The notes under the pieces were generated by a model. The model was not told the origin of the DNA and ran no database searches. It worked only from the letters and a program-made list of their open reading frames with translations. A stretch of 64,000 nt of DNA from Anaerobacillus sp. CMMVII (GTDB lineage Bacteria > Bacillota > Bacilli > Bacillales > Anaerobacillaceae): the NCBI RefSeq assembly GCF_025377685.1, contig NZ_JACEHK010000016.1, positions 124,001 through 188,000 on the forward strand. The letters are read 5' to 3'. The position numbers and the translations under genes were made by a program. Below are positions 48,741 to 57,133 of the stretch, in pieces. Each line of letters begins with the position of its first letter. Positions within the stretch are counted from its first letter, which is position 1.

Positions 48741-48840
48741 GAGACTAACTACTTCAGAAAAGTAACTGGTTTGTATAACACATTGATTGTGCTTTACATA
48801 CAATTTACGATCATAGAGGGTGTTAGTCTCTTATTCTTTT
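48741..48840 (+). terminator. Long inverted repeat with T run between helicase and recA
   Basis: GAGACTAAC (48741-48749) pairs with GTTAGTCTC (48822-48830) across a 72-base loop that contains weaker pairing; TTATTCTTTTTTTTTC follows. It probably ends the helicase transcript ahead of the recA promoter. Confidence 0.6.
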
Positions 48841-48869
48841 TTTTTCAGTGAATAACTTCCAAAAAAAGA

Positions 48870-48883
48870 CGAATAAATGTTCG
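48870..48883 (+). promoter_or_regulatory. LexA (SOS) operator for recA
   Basis: CGAATAAATGTTCG fits the Gram-positive SOS box CGAACnnnnGTTCG with one mismatch (T for C at position 5). It lies 9 bases upstream of the -35 of the recA promoter. Confidence 0.75.
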
Positions 48884-48892
48884 GGAAAACTA

Positions 48893-48921
48893 TTGGCAAA
48901 TCTCAAAAAACAAGTTATGAT
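48893..48921 (+). promoter_or_regulatory. Sigma-A promoter of recA
   Basis: TTGGCA (48893-48898), exactly 17 bases, TATGAT (48916-48921), about 70 bases before the recA ATG and adjacent to the LexA site. Confidence 0.7.
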
Positions 48922-48990
48922 ATTGATATCGGTTTTAATTGAGACAAATTAAAAATTATTCAAGATATATATTTAAGGAGAGATGAAACA

Positions 48991-50040
48991 ATGGGAGATC
49001 GTAAGGCGGCATTAGACATGGCGTTACGCCAAATTGAAAAACAGTTTGGAAAAGGTTCAATTATGAAGTTAGGGGAACAAGCTGGACAAAGAGTTTCAAC
49101 AACTTCTAGTGGTTCACTAGCATTAGATATTGCCCTAGGAGTAGGTGGCTATCCAAAAGGAAGAATTATTGAAATATACGGTCCGGAATCTTCAGGTAAA
49201 ACAACAGTTGCCTTACACGCAATTGCTGAAGTGCAACGTCAAGGTGGACAAGCGGCATTTATCGATGCAGAGCACGCTCTTGATCCTGTTTATGCTCAAA
49301 AACTAGGCGTAAATATCGATGAATTACTTTTATCACAACCGGATACTGGGGAGCAAGCGTTAGAAATTGCTGAAGCATTAGTTCGTAGTGGTGCAGTAGA
49401 CATTCTTGTCATCGATTCTGTAGCTGCTCTTGTACCGAAGGCTGAGATTGAGGGTGAAATGGGCGACAGTCACGTTGGGCTTCAAGCTCGTTTAATGTCA
49501 CAGGCATTAAGAAAGCTGTCTGGTGCGATTAATAAATCAAAAATTATTGCGATATTCATCAACCAAATCCGTGAAAAGGTTGGGGTAATGTTTGGTAACC
49601 CTGAAGTAACACCTGGTGGACGAGCACTTAAATTCTATTCATCAGTTCGTTTAGAAGTTCGTAGAGCAGAAGTGTTAAAGCAAGGAAATGACATGGTTGG
49701 TAACAAAACAAAAATTAAAGTAGTAAAGAACAAGGTTGCTCCTCCATTTAAGCAAGCAGAAGTAGATATCATGTACGGAGAAGGAATTTCTCGAGAAGGT
49801 TCAATTTTAGATATTGGATCTGAATTAGATATCGTTATCAAAAGTGGTGCATGGTACTCATATAATGAGGAACGTTTAGGACAAGGTCGAGAAAATTCTA
49901 AACAATTTCTAAAAGAAAATCCAGATATTAAAGATGCAATTGAGCTGAAAATTCGTGAACATTACGGATTAAATGGTGAAATTAAAGTTGATCCACCATC
50001 AGAAGATGAGTTCGCAGATCTTCCGTTAGATTTAAAGTAA
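48991..50040 (+). CDS. recA: Recombinase RecA
   Basis: Strand-exchange ATPase and SOS co-protease. The 349-aa product is complete: [28 protein letters not shown], Walker [17 protein letters not shown] (about residue 63), [35 protein letters not shown] with Walker B and loop regions, [17 protein letters not shown], and an acidic C-terminus. ATG 48991 follows AAGGAGAGATG. Its own SOS box and promoter lie upstream, so it is at least partly independent of cinA. Confidence 0.98.
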   Translation: MGDRKAALDMALRQIEKQFGKGSIMKLGEQAGQRVSTTSSGSLALDIALGVGGYPKGRIIEIYGPESSGKTTVALHAIAEVQRQGGQAAFIDAEHALDPVYAQKLGVNIDELLLSQPDTGEQALEIAEALVRSGAVDILVIDSVAALVPKAEIEGEMGDSHVGLQARLMSQALRKLSGAINKSKIIAIFINQIREKVGVMFGNPEVTPGGRALKFYSSVRLEVRRAEVLKQGNDMVGNKTKIKVVKNKVAPPFKQAEVDIMYGEGISREGSILDIGSELDIVIKSGAWYSYNEERLGQGRENSKQFLKENPDIKDAIELKIREHYGLNGEIKVDPPSEDEFADLPLDLK

Positions 50041-50062
50041 ACTAATTTAATAGTAATTAATA

Positions 50063-50133
50063 AATGACTTAACTAAATTGCCCTTCGTTTAGCAGAAATT
50101 ATTTCGAGGGAATATTGGTTAAGTCATTTTTTT
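50063..50133 (+). terminator. Intrinsic terminator after recA
   Basis: AATGACTTAAC (50063-50073) pairs with GTTAAGTCATT (50118-50128), with an inner CCCTTCG / CGAGGG pairing, then TTTTT. Confidence 0.8.
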
Positions 50134-50537
50134 AGGCTCTAAGTGGTTGTGATTAGTTTCTGAGATAGTAGGCAAACGAGTAGCCAAAAAACAACTGTGC
50201 TAGGAAAGTAGATTTTTCTATTTAATTGGCATTTTTCGTAAGGCTTCACCCACATTATGTTCTCTATTAAGTTCTATATGAATTTGATTAAGATAATTAT
50301 CAAATTCACTCAGATAAATATTATTCGTAAAATTATGTTTAGAACTTCTGTTTATTGACAAAGCTTGACAATAACAGTAAGCAATTATACAATTGTGAAG
50401 AATACCCGCATTTTACTATTGGCTATTTTTTTTATTTTAATAAAAAAGGTAACCTGTGCTGGATGTGCACACCTAATACGAATGAAAATGATGTATGATG
50501 AAAACCCAACAATTAGATAGCAAGGGGAGGTGAAAGT
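50134..50537. other. Non-coding interval recA-rny
   Basis: About 400 bases without a supportable gene; pbpX, at this place in B. subtilis, is absent. A strong promoter candidate lies at 50365-50393. Confidence 0.6.
50365..50393 (+). promoter_or_regulatory. Sigma-A promoter for rny
   Basis: TTGACA (50365-50370), exactly 17 bases, TACAAT (50388-50393), giving a leader of about 140 bases before rny. A second TTGACA at 50355-50360 is too far from this -10. Confidence 0.65.
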
Positions 50538-52106
50538 ATGGAAATTAACATTTACGTGTTCATCTTCATTTTGCTTGTCTCTGCAGCAATTAGTGCAGTT
50601 GTTGGATATCTTGTTCGAAAATCGATAGCAGAAGCGAAAATTTCTAGTGCGGAACATGCAGCAAATCAAATTATTGAAGAAAGTAAACGTGAAGCAGAGC
50701 GACTGAAGAAAGAAGCTGTCCTTGAAGGAAAAGATGAAATTCATAGGTTGCGTCAAGATGCTGAGCGTGATGTTCGTGAGCGAAGAAATGAGATTCAAAA
50801 ACAAGAGAATCGTTTGGTTCAAAAAGAAGAGATCCTTGATCGAAAAAGTGAAACCTTAGATAAAAAAGAGGAATCCTTAGAAAAGCGAGAGGAAGCTCTC
50901 ACCAAAAAACAACGACATATTGAAGAGATGGATAGCAAAGTGGAGGAACTCTTACAAAAGCAGCAAGCTGAGCTTGAACGTATTTCAGGATTTACTAGAG
51001 AAGAAGCTAGAGAAATCATTATGAAAGACGTGAAAGATGAGTTAACTCACGAAACTGCCTTAATGGTAAAAGAATTAGTTACACGGGCAAAAGAAGAAGC
51101 GGACAAGAAAGCGAAAGAAATCGTGTCACTTGCGATTCAACGTTGTTCAGCCGATCATGTTGCTGAGACTACTGTATCTGTTGTAACTCTTCCTAACGAT
51201 GAAATGAAGGGAAGAATTATCGGACGAGAAGGACGCAACATTCGTGCCCTTGAAACGTTAACTGGTATTGATCTTATAATTGATGATACTCCTGAAGCAG
51301 TAATTCTTTCTGGTTTTGATCCAATAAGAAGGGAAATTGCCCGTACTGCTCTTGAGAAGTTGGTTCAAGATGGACGAATTCACCCAGCTCGAATTGAAGA
51401 AATGGTTGATAAGTCTAGACGCGAAGTTGATGAAATGATTAGAGATTATGGTGAACAAACAACGTTTGAAATTGGAATTCACGGTTTACATCCAGATCTA
51501 ATTAAGATTTTAGGACGACTGAAGTTTAGAACGAGCTATGGACAAAATGTTCTTAAGCATTCTATCGAAGTGGCTCAACTAGCTGGAATAATGGCTGCTG
51601 AATTAGGAGAAGATGTTCAACTGGCAAAAAGGGCAGGACTTCTCCATGATATCGGTAAAGCTATTGACCATGAGGTCGAAGGAAGTCACGTGGAAATTGG
51701 TGTCGAATTAGCTGTCAAATATAAGGAACATCCAGTTGTTATTAATAGTATTGCTTCACATCATGGTGATACAGAAGCAACGTCTATTATTGCAAGCCTT
51801 GTTGCAGCTGCTGATGCACTTTCAGCCGCCAGACCGGGAGCTAGACGTGAAACACTTGAAACGTACATTCGTCGCTTAGAAAAGCTTGAGGAAATTTCCG
51901 AGTCGTTTGATGGTGTTGAAAAAACATATGCCATCCAAGCAGGTCGTGAAGTTAGAATTATGGTTAAGCCTGAAATGGTCGATGATAGTGAGGCGTACCG
52001 TTTAGCAAGAGATATTACCAAGAAAATTGAAGAAGAGCTTGACTACCCTGGCCACATTAAAGTTACAGTTATTCGTGAAACCAGAGCTGTCGAGTATGCA
52101 AAATAA
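50538..52106 (+). CDS. rny: Ribonuclease Y
   Basis: Membrane-tethered endoribonuclease that starts much of mRNA decay in Bacillus. The 522-aa product has an N-terminal membrane segment ([21 protein letters not shown]), a long charged coiled coil (about residues 30-200), a KH domain ([28 protein letters not shown]) and an HD domain ([29 protein letters not shown]). ATG 50538 follows AAGGGGAGGTGAAAG. The terminator stem overlaps its stop codon. Confidence 0.97.
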   Translation: MEINIYVFIFILLVSAAISAVVGYLVRKSIAEAKISSAEHAANQIIEESKREAERLKKEAVLEGKDEIHRLRQDAERDVRERRNEIQKQENRLVQKEEILDRKSETLDKKEESLEKREEALTKKQRHIEEMDSKVEELLQKQQAELERISGFTREEAREIIMKDVKDELTHETALMVKELVTRAKEEADKKAKEIVSLAIQRCSADHVAETTVSVVTLPNDEMKGRIIGREGRNIRALETLTGIDLIIDDTPEAVILSGFDPIRREIARTALEKLVQDGRIHPARIEEMVDKSRREVDEMIRDYGEQTTFEIGIHGLHPDLIKILGRLKFRTSYGQNVLKHSIEVAQLAGIMAAELGEDVQLAKRAGLLHDIGKAIDHEVEGSHVEIGVELAVKYKEHPVVINSIASHHGDTEATSIIASLVAAADALSAARPGARRETLETYIRRLEKLEEISESFDGVEKTYAIQAGREVRIMVKPEMVDDSEAYRLARDITKKIEEELDYPGHIKVTVIRETRAVEYAK

Positions 52107-52133
52107 AGTGGCCAATCGCCACTTTATTTTTTT
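52101..52133 (+). terminator. Intrinsic terminator overlapping the rny stop
   Basis: AAATAAAGTGGC (52101-52112, includes the TAA stop) pairs with GCCACTTTATTT (52118-52129), then TTTT. Confidence 0.85.
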
Positions 52134-52214
52134 GGCTCAAAACCAGCCATTCGAGTTTGTTTTAAAACTGCTATGTGTTAAAATTCAAAACAAAAGTACA
52201 TAAGAGGTGTAAGC

Positions 52215-53009
52215 ATGAAATTATTATTTATTGGTGATGTTGTGGGTTCTTTGGGACGTGATATGCTCGCAACATACTTGCCGAAATTAAAAAATAAATA
52301 TAAACCAATCATTACGGTTGTAAATGGCGAAAATTCAGCGTCCGGAAAAGGAATTACCGAGAAGATCTATAAGCAAATGCTTGAACTAGGTGCACAAGCT
52401 GTAACCCTGGGTAATCATACATGGGATCAACGAGAACTAATCGAAGTAATTGATTATTGCCCAAATCTAGTGCGTCCAGCTAATTTTCCAGAGGGAGTTC
52501 CTGGGAAAGGCTATACAATTGTGAAAGTAAACCAAATCGAAGTGGGCATTATCAGTATTCAAGGTAGAACATTTTTACCTCCTTTAGATTGTCCCTTTAA
52601 AAAAGTAGATGAATTAATTGCGATTGTCAAAAAAAGAACGCCGATTATTTTTGTCGACTTTCATGCGGAAGCGACAAGCGAGAAACAAGCCATGGGCTGG
52701 TATTTAGACGGTAGGGTCTCTGCGGTCGTTGGTACTCATACACACGTTCAAACAGCTGATCATCGTATTTTACCGAACAAGACAGCCTATATGACTGACG
52801 TAGGCATGACAGGGCCTTATGATGGCATTCTCGGCATGGAACGAGGGGCTGTTTTGAATAAGTTCTTAACAGCTTTACCAGTAAGGTTTGAGGTCGCAAA
52901 AGGGCGAGAGCAATTAAATGGTGTGCTCATAGAGATAGACCCTAATACCGGAGCTGCAAAATCGATTTCGCCAATTATCATCAATGAAGATCATCCATTT
53001 TTTGAGTAA
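52215..53009 (+). CDS. ymdB: Metallophosphoesterase YmdB
   Basis: A 264-aa dinuclear metal phosphodiesterase; the B. subtilis protein acts on 2',3'-cyclic nucleotides and affects biofilm and motility decisions. Visible motifs: FIGDVVGSLGRDML, VNGENSASGKGIT, TLGNHTWDQRELIE, VDFHAEATSEKQAMGWYLDGRVSAVVGTHTHVQTAD, which supply the metal ligands. ATG 52215 follows AAGAGGTGTAAGC. The rny-ymdB order is that of B. subtilis. Confidence 0.95.
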   Translation: MKLLFIGDVVGSLGRDMLATYLPKLKNKYKPIITVVNGENSASGKGITEKIYKQMLELGAQAVTLGNHTWDQRELIEVIDYCPNLVRPANFPEGVPGKGYTIVKVNQIEVGIISIQGRTFLPPLDCPFKKVDELIAIVKKRTPIIFVDFHAEATSEKQAMGWYLDGRVSAVVGTHTHVQTADHRILPNKTAYMTDVGMTGPYDGILGMERGAVLNKFLTALPVRFEVAKGREQLNGVLIEIDPNTGAAKSISPIIINEDHPFFE

Positions 53010-53194
53010 CTTTTGCTAGTGAGGTCACCTACTTGAAGCAAACGCTTTTCTTATAAAACTTCTTCGAATGTGGAATATCAGGATTATTTTTGAATATATA
53101 CTGAACAAGGCATATTTTCAGGGAAACTGAAGAGCAGCGCTTAGCATTCCACTAATGAAAAACACAAGTTTCACATTTGAGGAGGTTTAAAGAA

Positions 53195-53455
53195 ATGGAA
53201 GTATTAAAAGTTTCAGCAAAATCTAACCCTAATTCAGTAGCTGGTGCCCTAGCAGGTGTAATTCGTGAACGAGGAGCTGCAGAAATTCAAGCAATTGGTG
53301 CCGGAGCGCTAAACCAATCAATTAAAGCTGTTGCAATTGCAAGAGGGTTTGTAGCTCCAAGTGGAATTGATTTAATTTGTATTCCAGCATTTACCGACAT
53401 AAAAATTGATGGGGAAGAACGAACAGCAATCAAGTTAATTATTGAGCCTAGGTAA
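53195..53455 (+). CDS. spoVS: Stage V sporulation protein S
   Basis: An 86-aa Alba-like protein, MEVLKVSAKSNPNSVAGALAGVIRERGAAEIQAIGAGALNQ, almost invariant in spore formers, needed for coat assembly and engulfment-stage progress. ATG 53195 follows GAGGAGGTTTA; the open frame upstream lacks a start with a ribosome site. Position after ymdB matches B. subtilis. Confidence 0.97.
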   Translation: MEVLKVSAKSNPNSVAGALAGVIRERGAAEIQAIGAGALNQSIKAVAIARGFVAPSGIDLICIPAFTDIKIDGEERTAIKLIIEPR

Positions 53456-53485
53456 GAATTTTCGCTAACGATTAATGAAACACGA

Positions 53486-53603
53486 GAGGCTGTCCTTGAA
53501 AATGTAAGTTAGCACAACTCTATCTGTAGATTGTATGCAAGCGTATGCCGCTACAGTTTAGCTAGACGAGTGCTGAGTTACACTTATGGGACAGCCCCTT
53601 TTT
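53486..53603 (+). terminator. Long inverted repeat after spoVS
   Basis: AGGCTGTCC (53486-53494) pairs with GGGACAGCCC (53588-53597) around a 93-base loop with partial pairing, then CTTTTT. It shares the AGGCTGNC/GNCAGCC outer arms seen after asd and korB. Confidence 0.6.
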
Positions 53604-54321
53604 GTCATGCGAATTTTTTGGGCACACAGAGAGCTGTTTCGGCTCTAAACGCCTAATTGAAACCACAATTTAGGTGAAAACAGTCGATAAACGCAGAAAA
53701 AAACTATTTTTTCATGCAGGATTTTCTTCAACCATGGTGAAATCTTAATATATGACAAAATATTTACTATATTTTGTTTATAAAAGCTTTTGCTTAAACC
53801 AAAAGGAATTGACTTAACAATGAAAAGCGAGTGATGCTATGAATCTAACAAAGGCTTATTCATTTTAGAATGGTCTGTGAAACACTAACGAAAAGAGCAA
53901 AATGAGTCTGTCGAATTTAGACTGTTTTTATCGTATTAGTATTTTTTCCTAAGAATATTTTTTACGAAAAGAGCTTTATATTACTAAAAGTTTATTGCAT
54001 CACAAACATACTTTTTTAAACCCTTTTTATCAGTTGTTTTTACATATCTTGTGTGCAATAAATTGCCTAACGTTTACTCTCTTTTAGAGTATGGAATGGG
54101 GATACGGTTTCACAATTAAAGAGGTCTTTTAAACTTTTTAATTGAGGTATAAAGTACAATAATTTATTCGAATTTTAAGTAAATACTGCTTGATTTTTCT
54201 GTGTTTTAAGTCTATCATTGTAATCGTTCGAACTATTAACAAATTTGTCACATTTCCATTTAGAGATACAATGTAAATCGTGACATATAGACATTGTCAT
54301 TTACCAAAAGGGGTGGAGAGC
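53604..54321. other. Non-coding interval spoVS-korA
   Basis: About 700 AT-rich bases without a gene; the tdh-kbl genes found here in B. subtilis are absent. GAAAAGAGC-type ends near 53890 and 53968 and a GTTTCGGCTCTAAACGCC stretch near 53637 hint at eroded members of the MITE-like family. A hairpin, CAATTAAAGAGGT / ACTTTTTAATTG, lies near 54113-54146. The korA promoter candidate is at 54245-54272. Confidence 0.5.
54245..54272 (+). promoter_or_regulatory. Sigma-A promoter candidate for korAB
   Basis: TTGTCA (54245-54250), 16 bases, TACAAT (54267-54272), 49 bases before the korA ATG. Confidence 0.6.
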
Positions 54322-56058
54322 ATGATCAATCAACTTTCCTGGAAAGTTGGAGGACAACAAGGGGAAGGTATTGAAAGTACCGGAGAAATATTTGCAATAG
54401 CATTAAATCGTTTAGGCTATTATCTTTATGGATACCGTCACTTTTCTTCTCGTATTAAAGGCGGTCACACAAACAACAAGATTCGTGTAAGTTCGAAAGC
54501 AATTAACTCAATTTCTGATGATTTAGATATACTAGTTGCATTTGATCAAGAAACGATCGATGTAAACATTCATGAATTAAGAGAGGGTGGCGTGGTAATC
54601 GCTGACTCTAAATTCAATCCAAAGCTTCCAGAAGGTTCAAAAGGAACTATGTATGCGGTTCCATTTACGGATATCGCTAGTGAATTAGGTACTACATTAA
54701 TGAAAAACATGGTGGCAGTTGGTGCTTCGAGTGCTGTTTTAGGCCTAGCTCCTGAGTCTTACCGTGAAGTAGTTGAAGAGATCTTTTCACGAAAAGGTAG
54801 TTCAGTTGTTGAAAAAAATATGGAAGCCATTAAACGTGGTGCAGAGTACTTAGTAGAAGCTGCTACTGGAGAAATTCAGTCATTCGAGCTTGAAAAAGCA
54901 GATGGTAAAAAGCGGATGTTTATGATTGGAAACCATGCGATTGCTCTAGGTGCTCTTGCAGGTGGAGCAAGGTTTATGCCAGCATATCCAATTACACCAG
55001 CTTCTGAGATAATGGAATACTTAACGAAAAAATTACCGGAATTTGGTGGCGCTGTTATCCAAACTGAGGATGAAATTGCTGCTTGTACAATGGCAATCGG
55101 CGGAAATTATGCAGGTGTTCGTACATTAACTGCTTCAGCAGGACCAGGACTTTCGTTGATGATGGAAGCCATTGGTTTAGCAGGAATAACTGAAATTCCA
55201 CTAGTAATTGTCAATACTCAACGTGGTGGTCCAAGTACAGGACTTCCAACAAAGCAAGAGCAATCGGATTTAATGGCTATGATCTATGGAACACATGGTG
55301 AAATTCCTAAGGTAGTTATCGCACCGAGTACAGTAGAAGAAGCATTCTATGATAGTGCTGAAGCGTTTAACATTGCTGAAGAATACCAATGTCCGGTTAT
55401 TATCCTTACTGATTTAGCTTTATCATTAGGGAAACAAACGGTTGAGCCACTAGATCACAATCGCTTACAAATTCGTAGAGGAAAACTAGATCTAAATGCT
55501 GAGCTTCCTGACTTAGGCGGCGATTATTTTAAACGATATGAAGTGACGGAAGATGGAATTTCCCCACGTGTTGTACCTGGTATGAAAAATGGAATTCACC
55601 ATGTAACAGGTGTAGAGCACAACGAACAAGGGAAACCATCGGAAGACCCAACAAACCGAATTAACCAAATGAATAAACGCTTAACGAAGCTAAACACATT
55701 ACATGAGCATTTCCAAAATCCAATCTTCACGAATGCACCGCATGAAGAGGCGGATTTACTAGTAATCGGTTTCAACTCTACTCGAGGCACAATCGAGGAA
55801 GCTTTACCAAGATTAGAAAATGATGGTTTCAAAGTGAACCATGCTCAAGTGCGTTTAGTGCATCCGTTCCCAGTTGATGAGCTTAAGCCATTAATGGATA
55901 AAGCTAAAAAAGTTGTCGTAGTTGAAAATAATGCGACTGGACAACTTGCTCAAATTATTAAAATGAATATCAATTGTCAATTAGAAAATATTCTGAAGTA
56001 TGACGGAAATCCATTCTTACCATCAGAAATTTATAATCAATGCAAGGAGTTGTTATAA
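54322..56058 (+). CDS. korA: 2-oxoacid:acceptor oxidoreductase, alpha subunit
   Basis: Large subunit of a two-subunit 2-oxoglutarate-type ferredoxin oxidoreductase, linking the citric acid cycle to ferredoxin reduction. The 578-aa product is a gamma-alpha fusion: N-terminal gamma domain (WKVGGQQGEGIESTGEIFA, RHFSSRIKGGHTNNKIRV) and alpha domain from about residue 205 (YPITPASEIMEYL, QTEDEIAACTMAIGG, TASAGPGLSLMMEA, RGGPSTGLPTKQEQSD). ATG 54322 follows AAAAGGGGTGGAG. korB starts right after its stop. The exact 2-oxoacid cannot be read from sequence alone. Confidence 0.93.
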   Translation: MINQLSWKVGGQQGEGIESTGEIFAIALNRLGYYLYGYRHFSSRIKGGHTNNKIRVSSKAINSISDDLDILVAFDQETIDVNIHELREGGVVIADSKFNPKLPEGSKGTMYAVPFTDIASELGTTLMKNMVAVGASSAVLGLAPESYREVVEEIFSRKGSSVVEKNMEAIKRGAEYLVEAATGEIQSFELEKADGKKRMFMIGNHAIALGALAGGARFMPAYPITPASEIMEYLTKKLPEFGGAVIQTEDEIAACTMAIGGNYAGVRTLTASAGPGLSLMMEAIGLAGITEIPLVIVNTQRGGPSTGLPTKQEQSDLMAMIYGTHGEIPKVVIAPSTVEEAFYDSAEAFNIAEEYQCPVIILTDLALSLGKQTVEPLDHNRLQIRRGKLDLNAELPDLGGDYFKRYEVTEDGISPRVVPGMKNGIHHVTGVEHNEQGKPSEDPTNRINQMNKRLTKLNTLHEHFQNPIFTNAPHEEADLLVIGFNSTRGTIEEALPRLENDGFKVNHAQVRLVHPFPVDELKPLMDKAKKVVVVENNATGQLAQIIKMNINCQLENILKYDGNPFLPSEIYNQCKELL

Positions 56059-56925
56059 ATGTCTACATTTAAAGACTTCCGAAATAATATCAAGCCTAAC
56101 TGGTGTCCAGGATGTGGTGACTTCTCAGTTCAAGCAGCTATCCAAAGAGCAGCTGCAAATGTAGGATTAGAGCCGGAAAACCTTGCAGTAGTATCTGGAA
56201 TTGGATGTTCAGGTCGTATTTCAGGTTATATCAATTCATATGGTTTCCATGGTATTCACGGTCGTTCATTACCAATCGCTCAAGGGGTAAAAATGGCAAA
56301 TCGTGAATTAACAGTTATCGCTTCTGGTGGAGATGGTGACGGTTTTGCAATTGGAATGGGTCACACGGTCCATGCGATTAGAAGAAACATTGATGTTACC
56401 TATATTGTTATGGACAACCAAATATACGGACTAACAAAAGGTCAAACATCACCAAGAAGTGAACTAGGTTTTAAAACAAAGAGTACACCTACTGGATCAA
56501 TTGAGTCTGCGATCGGCATCATGGAGTTAGCTATTTCTGCAGGTGCTGGGTTTGTTGCTCAAAGCTTTTCAAGTGACCTGAAGGAACTAACGTCAATCAT
56601 CGAGCAAGGGATCAATCATAAAGGGTTCTCTTTCATTAACGTATTTAGCCCTTGTGTCACATTTAATAAGGTAAATACGTATGAGTGGTTTAAAGAGAAT
56701 ATTGTAAAGCTCGACTCGATTGAAGGGTATGACCCAACAAATCGCGCTCAGGCAGTTAATACATTAATGGAACATAATGGCTTAGTGACTGGATTAATCT
56801 ATCAAAATAAAGAGAGACCTTCATATGAGCAATTGGTTCATGGTTTTAAAGAAACTCCATTAGTAGATCAAGATCTTACTCTTGAAAAAGAAACGTTTGA
56901 CGGATTGTTAACTGAATTTATGTAA
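56059..56925 (+). CDS. korB: 2-oxoacid:acceptor oxidoreductase, beta subunit (TPP-binding)
   Basis: A 288-aa partner of KorA. It binds thiamine diphosphate (GGDGDGFAIGMGHTVHAIRRN, then MDNQIYGLTKGQTSPRS) and a 4Fe-4S cluster through NWCPGCGDF, GIGCSGRISGY and FSPCVTFNK. ATG 56059 directly follows the korA TAA, with AAGGAG inside the korA end, so expression is coupled. A terminator follows. Confidence 0.95.
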   Translation: MSTFKDFRNNIKPNWCPGCGDFSVQAAIQRAAANVGLEPENLAVVSGIGCSGRISGYINSYGFHGIHGRSLPIAQGVKMANRELTVIASGGDGDGFAIGMGHTVHAIRRNIDVTYIVMDNQIYGLTKGQTSPRSELGFKTKSTPTGSIESAIGIMELAISAGAGFVAQSFSSDLKELTSIIEQGINHKGFSFINVFSPCVTFNKVNTYEWFKENIVKLDSIEGYDPTNRAQAVNTLMEHNGLVTGLIYQNKERPSYEQLVHGFKETPLVDQDLTLEKETFDGLLTEFM

Positions 56926-56930
56926 GAAGA

Positions 56931-56956
56931 AAAGGCTGACGCAAGTCAGCCTTTTT
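56931..56956 (+). terminator. Intrinsic terminator after korB
   Basis: AAAGGCTGAC (56931-56940), GCAA loop, GTCAGCCTTT (56945-56954), then TT. Perfect 10-bp stem 6 bases after the stop. Confidence 0.88.
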
Positions 56957-56957
56957 A

Positions 56958-57052
56958 GTTTAGAGTGTTGAGTTTAAAGTTATTAGGAAGTTGCTTCGAA
57001 GTTTCTACTTCCAAACAACTCAAAACTCAAAACTCAAAACTCAAAACTCAAT
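56958..57052. repeat. CAAAACT-type inverted repeat, copy B
   Basis: A left arm with GAGTGTTGAGTTTAAAG (about 56963-56979) faces a right arm of tandem CAAAACT units (about 57016-57050, four to five copies), with core GGAAGTTGCTTCGAAG. Same plan as 23484-23582, again directly after a terminator. Confidence 0.7.
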
Positions 57053-57133
57053 TACATCAACTATTGAGTTTCTACCAAAAACTCTATATACTAGTTTATT
57101 GGTACGTAATTTTTAGAAAAGGAGCAACTACAC

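Noticed and set aside
50385-50822. A 145-codon open frame on the minus strand, partly over the rny start
   Set aside because: It overlaps the rny N-terminal coding region, has no good ribosome site and has the low-complexity Phe/Asn/Cys-rich make-up expected of antisense to a charged coiled coil.
53038-53194. Sigma-H promoter for spoVS (AGGATTA near 53080 with GAAC downstream)
   Set aside because: The spacing is about 16 bases and the -10 match is poor, so I did not list it as a feature.
57016-57050. CAAAACT tandem units as a CRISPR array
   Set aside because: The units are 7 bases long with no spacers, and no cas gene is nearby.
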